Positions 1 to 5,111 of a DNA stretch of 5,111 nt are shown here, piece after piece. The DNA is taken from contig JAKQNL010000227.1 of assembly GCA_029565815.1 (NCBI GenBank), positions 1 to 5,111 of the forward strand, given 5' to 3'. The stretch's first letter is position 1; each line of letters starts with the position of its first letter. This stretch comes from Spirochaetota bacterium. GTDB taxonomy: Bacteria; Spirochaetota; Spirochaetia; Treponematales; UBA12059. A program made the position numbers and the translations under genes. The notes under the pieces are model-generated. The model was not told where the DNA came from and did no database searches. It was given only the letters and a program-made list of their open reading frames with translations.

Positions 1-566
1 TACGCGAAGGCGGCTATGGCTTGTGCGCCTCCGGCTGCAAGCACCATGTCCGCTCCGCCCAGGGCGCAGGCTGCAAGTACCGATGCGTTTGGCTGTGGGC
101 AGGCTGCTACCACGGAAGCACAGCCGGCTAGCCGGGCTGGGATGATGGTCATAAGAGCAGTGGACGGCAGGCTGTGCGCGCCTCCGGGCACGTAACAGCC
201 TATATTCTGTATTGGTACAAGCTCGTGGCCAGCCATGCCGCCGGGTATGGCAAGCTGAACCGTCCCAAGCGCGCCTTTTTGGGCTTGGGCAAAGCGCCGT
301 ATGCGATCGGCTACAGAGACAAGGACAGCGCGCTGGGTTTCCGGCAAGGATTCCAGCGCTGACTGGCAGTCTTCCCGTCCGTACCACACACAACCTTCAT
401 ACGCATCCAGCTGTCGTGCAAGCTCGATAAGGGCATTTTCTCCGCCACGGCGCACCCGTTCCATAATCGCTCTGGCCGTTTCCATCGTAGAACTGTCCAC
501 TGGGTCGCGCCGGGTTGTTAGCGCTTGTGCCTTAAGGTCGGCCAGGCTCATTCGTGGAAGTTTCAT
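1..566 (-). CDS. hisD: Histidinol dehydrogenase, N-terminal part (runs off the left edge)
   Basis: HisD carries out the last two steps of the pathway, the NAD-dependent oxidation of histidinol to histidinal and then to histidine, in the cytoplasm. The reading frame opens with ATG at 566-564 and stays open to base 1, giving 188 complete codons of a family usually about 430 residues long. Diagnostic features are a glycine-rich GCYVPGG at residues 123-129, then LPSTALM at 133-139 and IPARLAG at 142-148, matching the HisD YVPGG...STVLM..IPAKVAG region, and GGAQAIAAFA at 179-188. The catalytic Glu-His pair and the zinc ligands lie in the missing C-terminal half, so they cannot be checked. The start is supported by GAAGGA eight bases upstream and by the ATGA overlap with the preceding HisAIE gene; a second ATG at codon 6 is less well placed. 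This follows HisI-HisE directly, the same order as in the yeast HIS4 fusion, but here as a separate gene. Confidence 0.95.
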   Translation of the reverse strand, partial: MKLPRMSLADLKAQALTTRRDPVDSSTMETARAIMERVRRGGENALIELARQLDAYEGCVWYGREDCQSALESLPETQRAVLVSVADRIRRFAQAQKGALGTVQLAIPGGMAGHELVPIQNIGCYVPGGAHSLPSTALMTIIPARLAGCASVVAACPQPNASVLAACALGGADMVLAAGGAQAIAAFA

Positions 567-1906
567 GGCTTGTTTCCTTCGGCAATAAACGCAGGCTTTG
601 CATTGCCCGGCCGCCGGCTCAGCTTCATGGAACGCTGGTCAAGGACTCGCTCGGCATCGGCCAGTGAGGAGCCTTTTGCGGCCAAGGCTACGGTAACAAA
701 ATATAACAGATCGGCTGCCTCGGCCGCGGCTTCGTCGGGGTTTGCTGCCCGCGCAAGCTCGTCGGCCTCCTCGCGCAGCTTTGCGGCTAATAGGCCTTCG
801 TCGCCCAAGAGCCTTGCCGTGTAGGATAGTTCTGGTTCGGCTTTGCGATCAGCGTCCGCGCGTTTGAGCATGCGTGCCCGCACGGTGCGTTCCAGGGCAT
901 AGATGCCACAGTCGGCCGGATCGGACCGTGCGGACAGGCCGCGGCAAAAACAGCTACGCGAGCCTTCGTGGCAGAAAACGCCGTTCTGGCGGACGATAAA
1001 GCGCAGGCTGTCCCGGTCGCAGTCCGCTTCCACCCGCACAAGCTCCTGGGTACAGCCGCTACTCTGGCCCTTGCGCCACAGGCCGGCTCTTCTTGAATGG
1101 TAGATGCCAGCCTTCTCATCCATGGCAAGCGTTAGGCTTTCTTCATCGGAGTATGTAAGCCCAAGGGCCTTCCCCGATTCGTCGCACACCAGAGTAGGCC
1201 ACAGCCCATCGGGCCGGTCACTTTTCATACAGGCGGCCAGGGCGCGGGCTGGGCTAATCGATCCGTCGTAGAGCCCCATGCCAACCTGGGCGTCCATGCC
1301 CAATGTGTCCAGTGTTGCAATATCATCTTCACTATTGGTACCGCCAGCCATGATGATGCGTCCGCTGTATCCGGCTTGATTAAGCGCTTCCTTAAATGCA
1401 CGAGCCCGATTGATGTCGATGCCGCATTTGGTGCCTTCCCGGCCTATGTCGGTAAACAAAAAAGCGCCTGCATAGGGGGCAAGCGCAAGCGCACGCGAAA
1501 GCACGCCTGTGCCGGCATTGCGTTTCCAGCCCTCGGTCATAAGGATGTCGCCCCGAGCGTCCAAAGCCGCGATGATACGTTCGCGCGGGAAGGCCGACAC
1601 CAATTCCGGGTTTGCATTCGTCCCAAGCATCACAGCAACGGCTCCGGAATCCAGAGCCTGGGTAATATCGTCCTTACTGCGAAAACCGCCTCCCAATCTG
1701 CATGGGTAGCGCTTGGCCAGTTCTAGGAGTAGACCACGGTTTGAGCCCTTTCCCATGGCCGCATCCAGGTCCACAACCGCAAGCTCGCCTAGGATGCTAA
1801 ATCGCTCGGCCGCTTCCCGCACACTGCCTGCGTCCAGGCATAGGCGCTCGCCGTTTACCAGCTGGACGGCCCGGCCGTTCTGTATGTCTATCGATGGCAC
1901 CATCAT
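563..1906 (-). CDS. hisAIE: HisA-HisI-HisE trifunctional fusion (ProFAR isomerase / PR-AMP cyclohydrolase / PR-ATP pyrophosphohydrolase)
   Basis: One 447-residue protein holds three enzymes. Residues 1 to about 228 are a HisA (beta/alpha)8 barrel: PSID with the presumed catalytic Asp7, VDLDAA at 45-50, LGGGFRS at 71-77, FTDIGREGT with the second Asp153 at 151-159, AGGT at 187-190 and GLYDGSI at 211-217. Residues 231-321 are HisI: SRRAGLWRKG at 271-280, DCDRD at 295-299 (metal-binding Asp and Cys) and CHEGSRSCF at 312-320 (two zinc-ligand Cys). Residues from about 335 to 430 are HisE: SYTARLL at 361-367, and a MazG-like EExxE (379-383) with ExxD (396-399) metal site. The chain would convert phosphoribosyl-ATP through PR-AMP and ProFAR to PRFAR, the substrate of HisHF encoded just upstream. 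HisIE bifunctional enzymes are common; adding HisA in front is unusual. Key residues of all three domains are present. ATG at 1906 has AAAGGA seven bases upstream and overlaps the hisF stop; the ATG at the next codon is an alternative. Confidence 0.93.
   Translation of the reverse strand: MMVPSIDIQNGRAVQLVNGERLCLDAGSVREAAERFSILGELAVVDLDAAMGKGSNRGLLLELAKRYPCRLGGGFRSKDDITQALDSGAVAVMLGTNANPELVSAFPRERIIAALDARGDILMTEGWKRNAGTGVLSRALALAPYAGAFLFTDIGREGTKCGIDINRARAFKEALNQAGYSGRIIMAGGTNSEDDIATLDTLGMDAQVGMGLYDGSISPARALAACMKSDRPDGLWPTLVCDESGKALGLTYSDEESLTLAMDEKAGIYHSRRAGLWRKGQSSGCTQELVRVEADCDRDSLRFIVRQNGVFCHEGSRSCFCRGLSARSDPADCGIYALERTVRARMLKRADADRKAEPELSYTARLLGDEGLLAAKLREEADELARAANPDEAAAEAADLLYFVTVALAAKGSSLADAERVLDQRSMKLSRRPGNAKPAFIAEGNKP
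575..580 (-). promoter_or_regulatory. Ribosome binding site of hisD
   Basis: GAAGGA on the minus strand, coded within the last residues of the HisE domain, with eight bases to the hisD ATG at 566. It supports that start over the ATG at codon 6. Confidence 0.65.
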
Positions 1907-2811
1907 GATCTCATCCTTTCACCGGCTACAGCCAGGCATCGTTTCAATGCAGTAACGCTTTCGCGACCGTCGTGTAGTATGCCAGCAAGCAATACTGCGT
2001 CGGCCCCGGCGCGTAGGCCCTCTAAGAGGTGCTCCGGTTTTCCGGCTCCGCCAGAGGCTATGACCGGTACGCCGCCAGCGGCAGATTTCGCTTCTTTTAG
2101 GAGCGCCAGGTCGTAGCCATCTCTGGTGCCGTCCCTGTCGCGGCTCGTAATTAAAAATTCACCGGCTCCAAGCTCGGCCGCCTGATGTATCCAATCGGAT
2201 ACCGGCGTTTTGGTTATGCTTGTGCCTGAGTTAAGGACGACTATTGCACGCCCGTCTGGACCTCGAGTTGCGTCCACCGCGACAACGCATGCTTGGCTTC
2301 CAAACTCGTGCGCTATGCCGCGCACCAGAGCATGGTCCATAAAGCCTTGCGAGTTGACCGATACTTTGTCGGCTCCGGAGGCAAACAGGCTTTCTGCATC
2401 CGCTAGGCTACGTATGCCGCCACCGGCGCACAGGGGCAGGTTGATAGCGGACCGCACAGCTCGTATGACCGTGCAGTCGTGCGTGCGCCCATCAATGCCG
2501 GCGCTTATGTCCAGCACCACAAGTTCATCGGCGCCATCGGATGCGTAGCGGGCGGCAAGTTCTTCTGGCTGGCCCATATCCTTCAGCGACAGAAAGCGCG
2601 TGCCCTTTACCACCCGGCCTTTGTGCACATCCAAACAGGGGATGATGCGAGGAGCAAGCCCAGTGCCCGATGCGTCAATAGGAACAGGTTCGCCATAGCT
2701 CTTGCCATCGGACGCGTCGACATGTAGAGCGCTGTGCGCGGAAAGCCCAAGCCAGCGGGCTAACAGGGCCATACCCGCGTCGCCCGATAGCTCGGGGTGA
2801 AACTGGCACAA
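1903..2811 (-). CDS. hisF: Imidazole glycerol phosphate synthase cyclase HisF, preceded by the HisH C-terminus
   Basis: HisF takes ammonia from HisH and converts PRFAR to imidazole glycerol phosphate and AICAR. The stretch from the TTG at 2811 is 302 codons. Its first ~22 residues are not HisF: CQFHPELS carries the His and Glu of the HisH glutaminase triad, and MALLARWL ends that domain. A linker of about 30 residues follows, then the HisF barrel: RIIPCLDV (55-62, catalytic Asp61), DELVVLDIS (95-103), CAGGGIRS (128-135), ADKVSVNS (147-154), VAVDA (177-181, second catalytic Asp180), TSRDRDGTRDGYD (222-234) and IASGGAG (251-257). By alignment with the well-studied Thermotoga HisF, the ammonia-gate residues Arg, Glu, Lys and Glu are kept (R55, E96, K149, E218). 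No ATG, GTG or TTG lies near the usual HisF N-terminus, so it is best read as the C-terminal half of a HisHF fusion. TTG at 2811 has no Shine-Dalgarno. ATG at 2772-2770 is another possible restart, also with only a weak site. The stop TGA overlaps the hisAIE start. Confidence 0.88.
   Translation of the reverse strand: MCQFHPELSGDAGMALLARWLGLSAHSALHVDASDGKSYGEPVPIDASGTGLAPRIIPCLDVHKGRVVKGTRFLSLKDMGQPEELAARYASDGADELVVLDISAGIDGRTHDCTVIRAVRSAINLPLCAGGGIRSLADAESLFASGADKVSVNSQGFMDHALVRGIAHEFGSQACVVAVDATRGPDGRAIVVLNSGTSITKTPVSDWIHQAAELGAGEFLITSRDRDGTRDGYDLALLKEAKSAAGGVPVIASGGAGKPEHLLEGLRAGADAVLLAGILHDGRESVTALKRCLAVAGERMRS
1914..1919 (-). promoter_or_regulatory. Ribosome binding site of hisAIE
   Basis: AAAGGA on the minus strand, inside the last codons of hisF and seven bases before the ATG at 1906. 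It favours that ATG over the adjacent one at 1903-1901. Confidence 0.65.
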
Positions 2812-2916
2812 AAGGCTAGAGCCGCGTTCAAGCGATGCGATAAAAGGGTCGCCGTGATAAGCCCAGGATGCCGACCAACCAAGCGGGGCGCTCGTGGCTC
2901 GGTATGAATTGGCAAA

Positions 2917-2919
2917 TTA
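2917..2919 (-). other. Premature in-frame stop codon (TAA) inside HisH
   Basis: On the minus strand the codons read ATG TGG GCG TAA TTT GCC AAT TCA TAC. A single change of TAA to TAT or TAC would restore Tyr at the first position of the family YFxxSY motif. Every genuine gene end in the window uses TGA, so this is the only TAA met in frame. The frame is unchanged across it, which excludes an indel as the cause. Confidence 0.9.
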
Positions 2920-3357
2920 CGCCCACATCCCAGGCCCCGTAATAGGCCCGCCAGCGGATACGCGGTTCCAGCCAAACTGCGGAACGCAAACCCCTTCAAA
3001 CCTGCCCAGGCTACCCGGGATGATGCCCATACCGCTGGCTCCCGGCGACTCGCTACTGCCCTCAAAAAATAAGTGCATGCCAAGACAGATACCCAGGGTT
3101 GGCTTTCCGGCTCGAACCCGCTCGGCAAAGGCCGCGTCCATGCCGCTGGCTGTAAGGAGATCTGACACCGGGCCGAATGCACCTACTCCCGGCAGTACCG
3201 CGAACCTAGCAGTTCGGATACGCTCTGCGCTATCGGTGGCCTGGACATCCGCACCAAGGCGGCTCAGGGCGGCTACAAGGCTTGCTATGTTTGATCGCCC
3301 CAGTGACGCAACTGCCACCTGGGGCCGCAATGCCGCTGGGCTTGTGCGCTCGCTCAT
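2917..3357 (-). CDS. hisH: Imidazole glycerol phosphate synthase glutaminase HisH, cut short by an in-frame TAA
   Basis: HisH is the class I glutamine amidotransferase that releases ammonia for HisF. This reading frame gives 146 residues where about 200 are usual. Visible features are VLPGVGAFG at 54-62 (oxyanion-region PGVG), the nucleophile elbow GICLGM at 89-94 with catalytic Cys91, and VPQFGWNRV at 125-133, matching the family (P)HMGWN segment. The frame stops at TAA (2919-2917). The His and Glu of the catalytic triad (QFHPE) are found 40-42 codons further on in the same frame, so the product made by termination here would lack two of three triad residues and should be inactive. ATG at 3357 overlaps the hisB stop as ATGA and has GGGGA six bases upstream. 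The most likely original gene is a HisHF fusion running to 1903. Confidence 0.9.
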   Translation of the reverse strand: MSERTSPAALRPQVAVASLGRSNIASLVAALSRLGADVQATDSAERIRTARFAVLPGVGAFGPVSDLLTASGMDAAFAERVRAGKPTLGICLGMHLFFEGSSESPGASGMGIIPGSLGRFEGVCVPQFGWNRVSAGGPITGPGMWA

Positions 3358-3965
3358 ACTGCATCCCCGCTGTGCTCGATGACGCCCTTGAGGCTCGGTA
3401 TGCCTGCGCCTTTAAGCGCAACGGCTTGCTTAAGTGCCAGTGCAACAGCCTTGAATGCGGCTTCCGCCCGGTGGTGGTCGTTCTGGCCGGACAAAAGCTC
3501 GATGTGTAGGCACAGGCCGGCTGCGCTGGCAAAGCTGAGAAAAAAGTGTTGCACATTTTCGCAGGCCAGTTCGCCCAACTTTTCCCGGCTTAGCCCAAGC
3601 TCGACCTTCGCGTAGGGCCTGCCGGAAATATCCACCACAGCCCGGGCTAAAGCTTCGTCCAAGGGTGCATAGGCCCAGCCGAAGCGCGCTATGCCATCGC
3701 GGCTCCCAAGCGCGTCCGACAGGGCGCGCCCAAGGGCAAGGGCGCAGTCCTCGACGCTGTGGTGATCGTCCAGCGCTAGGTCCCCGTCGCAGTGCAGGCA
3801 GATTGAAAAGCCTCCGTGCAAGGCCAGGCTGTACAGCAGGTGATCCAGAAAACCTATGCCACTGTCTATGTCCGAGGGGCCAGGTTCCAGGCTCAGAACA
3901 ACGCTCAGGCTTGTTTCCCTGGTAAGCCGCTTGACTGTAGCCGCTCTTGCTTGTGCTGTGTTCAT
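3354..3965 (-). CDS. hisB: Imidazoleglycerol-phosphate dehydratase
   Basis: HisB dehydrates imidazole glycerol phosphate to imidazole acetol phosphate, the substrate of HisC. The 203-residue product is the normal length of a stand-alone dehydratase; no N-terminal HAD phosphatase domain (HisB-N) is attached. The manganese-binding and catalytic motifs are all present: GIGFLDHLL at 36-44, DDHHSVEDCALALG at 66-79, PLDEAL at 101-106, ENVQHFF at 136-142 and NDHHRAEAAFKA at 162-173. The C-terminus has IPSLKG at 189-194, resembling the family PSTKG. ATG at 3965-3963 overlaps the hisC stop (ATGA). Only a weak GGGG lies about eight bases upstream, so translation probably depends on coupling to hisC. 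Its own stop overlaps the hisH start in the same way. Confidence 0.97.
   Translation of the reverse strand: MNTAQARAATVKRLTRETSLSVVLSLEPGPSDIDSGIGFLDHLLYSLALHGGFSICLHCDGDLALDDHHSVEDCALALGRALSDALGSRDGIARFGWAYAPLDEALARAVVDISGRPYAKVELGLSREKLGELACENVQHFFLSFASAAGLCLHIELLSGQNDHHRAEAAFKAVALALKQAVALKGAGIPSLKGVIEHSGDAV
3364..3368 (-). promoter_or_regulatory. Probable ribosome binding site of hisH(F)
   Basis: GGGGA on the minus strand, inside the 3' end of hisB and six bases before the hisH ATG. It is a moderate match to a Shine-Dalgarno and works together with the ATGA overlap in fixing the start. Confidence 0.45.
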
Positions 3966-5089
3966 AGCAACAGCCCCAAAAGAGCTTTTTGTAGCCGCTG
4001 AAGGCCGCTGTCGTCCACCGGACAGGATAGCCGTGCGTACGAAGCAAGCGAGCTTGTCTCGGGATACGAGCGGATAGCTATGCCAGCATCCAGAAGCCGC
4101 TGGCTCAACATGGCTGCCGCCGCCGCGTCATCGAAGCGAAGCAATAAAAAGTTAGCCTCCGACGGCAGTACCGACGCGCCTAAGGATGTAAACAGCCTGC
4201 TCATTCGAGCTCTTGCCGCGCGGGCAAAGTCCACGGCCTTGGCAAGTCCATCCGTATCCCGAAGGCAAGCGATGGCTGCGCGCTGGGCAAGGTTTGACAC
4301 CGGGTAGGGTGAACCTGCCGCCCGTAAAAGCCGGGCTTCTGTCCGGTTCGGAGCTATGGCATAGCCAACGCGCAAACCAGCCAGGCCGTATGCCTTGGAG
4401 AAGCTCCTGATCACATAGGCCCCGCTGGTGTCCACAAGCGCCTTACTTGGATCGCTCGATGCGAACTCGCCATAGGCCGCGTCAAAAAGGAAGGCACAGC
4501 CTGATTCGTCGCAGGCTCGGGCCAGTGCCATAACATCCTCGCTTGGCGCGCACAGGCCCGTTGGGTTGTTAGGGCTGGCTAGGTACACCATGGACATGGA
4601 CGGGCAGCGCTGTACCAGCTCGACTGCCTTTCGAAGGGGAAAGGGCTCTGTTAGCCAAGGTAGGGTAACGAGCTGGGCTCCTGTGCCCCTGGCCCGGCGT
4701 TGGAACATCTCAAAATCCGGCTCAAAGCGCAGGGCCTTGGCTCCGGGAACCAATCGGGTAGAGCACACACGGTCCATGGCGTCGTTAGCGCCCGCGCATA
4801 CCACCACCCGCCGTGGGTCCACATTCCAAAAAGCGGCTATCACGGCTTCCAACTCGCGTGGCGCTTCGTAGCGGCTCAGCATGGCCAGTGCAGCTTCCGG
4901 CTCGGCCAGCGCATCGGGTATGGCTTGTAGCGCGCTGGCTATGGGCTTACCCTCGTTCGCGTTCAGCCTGAGCGTATCCGGTGCACAGCAAGAACCTGTT
5001 GGCGTGTATACGTCATCGGCTTGGTACCAGGTCGAGCGCGGCCGGCTTGGGCTTATCATGGTCGTGCCGTTTATCATCGTCGCTTCCAT
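3962..5089 (-). CDS. hisC: Histidinol-phosphate aminotransferase (PLP-dependent)
   Basis: HisC transfers the amino group of glutamate to imidazole acetol phosphate, making histidinol phosphate. The 375-residue protein is a fold-type I aminotransferase of usual length. It shows RLNANEGKP at 41-49 (the HisC LNANENP signature), SPNNPTG at 172-178 with cofactor-contacting Asn, FDAAYGEFA at 202-210 with the PLP ring Asp203 and Tyr206, and SFSKAYGLAGLRVGYA at 229-244 with the Schiff-base Lys232. SEANFLLLRF at 310-319 and the substrate-carboxylate Arg of YARLS (Arg353) follow. The ATG at 5089 is preferred because a strong AG-rich ribosome site lies just upstream and an in-frame TAG at 5107-5105 limits extension; ATGs at codons 5 and 11 are alternatives. 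It is the first gene of the visible operon and overlaps hisB by four bases. A broader aminotransferase role (aromatic amino acids) is known for some family members, but the context supports histidine. Confidence 0.97.
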   Translation of the reverse strand: MEATMINGTTMISPSRPRSTWYQADDVYTPTGSCCAPDTLRLNANEGKPIASALQAIPDALAEPEAALAMLSRYEAPRELEAVIAAFWNVDPRRVVVCAGANDAMDRVCSTRLVPGAKALRFEPDFEMFQRRARGTGAQLVTLPWLTEPFPLRKAVELVQRCPSMSMVYLASPNNPTGLCAPSEDVMALARACDESGCAFLFDAAYGEFASSDPSKALVDTSGAYVIRSFSKAYGLAGLRVGYAIAPNRTEARLLRAAGSPYPVSNLAQRAAIACLRDTDGLAKAVDFARAARARMSRLFTSLGASVLPSEANFLLLRFDDAAAAAMLSQRLLDAGIAIRSYPETSSLASYARLSCPVDDSGLQRLQKALLGLLL

Positions 5090-5094
5090 CGCTC

Positions 5095-5101
5095 TCTCCT
5101 C
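5095..5101 (-). promoter_or_regulatory. Ribosome binding site of hisC
   Basis: The minus strand reads GAGGAGA followed by five bases and then ATG, a strong Shine-Dalgarno that decides the hisC start. A TGA at 5102-5100 overlaps it and could be the end of an upstream gene (the frame reads Ile-Val-Val-stop), but only nine bases of that frame are in the window, so this is a guess. No promoter can be recognised in the 22 available bases. Confidence 0.75.
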
Positions 5102-5111
5102 AAACTACAAT

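Larger units (their letters stand above)
1903..3357 (-). other. hisHF: Composite reading frame: HisHF fusion (HIS7-like) interrupted by one TAA
   Basis: The HisH and HisF stretches share one frame: 3357 to 2811 is a whole number of codons (182), and the whole frame is 484 codons plus the TGA stop. The only internal stop is codon 147. Reading through it gives WA-X-FANSYRA, which fits the HisH motif YFxxSY if X is Tyr. The sequence then runs WAYHGDPFIASLERGSSLLCQFHPE, ordinary HisH C-terminal sequence in which the triad His and Glu are codons 187 and 189. HisH ends near codon 204, a linker follows to about codon 233, and the HisF barrel starts at RIIPCLDV. The domain order is that of the eukaryotic HIS7 glutaminase-cyclase. 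Whether the full-length protein is made depends on whether the TAA is real and how it is read. It could instead be a recent pseudogene or a sequencing error. Confidence 0.82.

Noticed and set aside
1..566. Plus-strand ORFs at 174-362, 212-430 and 301-588
   Set aside because: They lie opposite the conserved hisD N-terminus (GCYVPGG, GGAQAIAAFA) and overlap one another in different frames.
2760..3182. A 140-codon minus-strand frame across the HisH stop, possibly a frameshifted continuation of hisH
   Set aside because: Its sequence shows no HisH motifs, whereas FANSY and QFHPE reappear in the original frame straight after the TAA, so no frameshift is needed.
2894..3382. A 162-codon plus-strand ORF opposite hisH
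   Set aside because: It is antisense to a well-supported gene, has a low-complexity composition typical of GC-rich shadow frames and lacks any recognisable motif.
218..3605. Recurrent short word CAAGCTCG scattered on the plus strand, considered as a repeat or uptake-type sequence
   Set aside because: On the coding strand it mostly encodes Glu-Leu (GAGCTT) within proteins at irregular intervals, so codon preference explains it.
3430..4047. A 205-codon minus-strand ORF overlapping hisB
   Set aside because: It is an alternative frame of hisB and the hisC end, rich in Pro, Arg and Cys with no recognisable domain; hisB in the other frame has all its catalytic motifs.
5090..5111. Promoter, attenuator or leader peptide upstream of hisC
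   Set aside because: Only 22 bases are available, enough to show a ribosome site but no promoter elements, His-codon leader or terminator hairpin.

Overview
The window lies inside a compact histidine-biosynthesis operon transcribed entirely from the minus strand (right to left). Order of transcription: hisC (5089-3962), hisB (3965-3354), hisH joined in frame to hisF (3357-1903), a single ORF fusing HisA, HisI and HisE (1906-563), and the 5' part of hisD (566 to the left edge). Every base except the last 22 is coding. All four complete junctions are 4-nt ATGA overlaps (stop TGA and start ATG sharing bases), so the transcript looks tightly translationally coupled. The long plus-strand ORFs are shadows of these genes.

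Together the genes encode HisE, HisI, HisA, HisH, HisF, HisB, HisC and HisD, i.e. pathway steps 2-7 plus the last two oxidations. HisG (step 1) and a histidinol-phosphate phosphatase (step 8) are not seen; HisB is the dehydratase only, without the HisB-N phosphatase domain. From hisC to the HisE domain, the order along the mRNA is exactly the reverse of the pathway order: 7, 6, 5, 4, 3, 2.

Two things stand out. First, HisA, HisI and HisE form one 447-residue polypeptide, which would take phosphoribosyl-ATP to PRFAR on one chain. Second, HisH and HisF lie in one reading frame with no usable start codon at the normal HisF N-terminus, so the gene looks like a bacterial counterpart of the eukaryotic HIS7 (HisHF) fusion. 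However, it is interrupted by one in-frame TAA at 2919-2917, at the position where HisH proteins normally carry Tyr in a Y-F-x-x-S-Y motif. Sequence on both sides is well conserved and in the same frame, so this is one base substitution rather than a frameshift. It may be a sequencing error, a recent nonsense mutation, readthrough/recoding, or a genuine split; the sequence alone cannot decide.

The organism is a bacterium with a moderately high GC genome (about 60% by eye), strong AG-rich ribosome binding sites and a densely overlapped operon. The sequence gives no firm lineage. Nothing suggests a mobile element, CRISPR array, RNA gene or recent foreign insertion.
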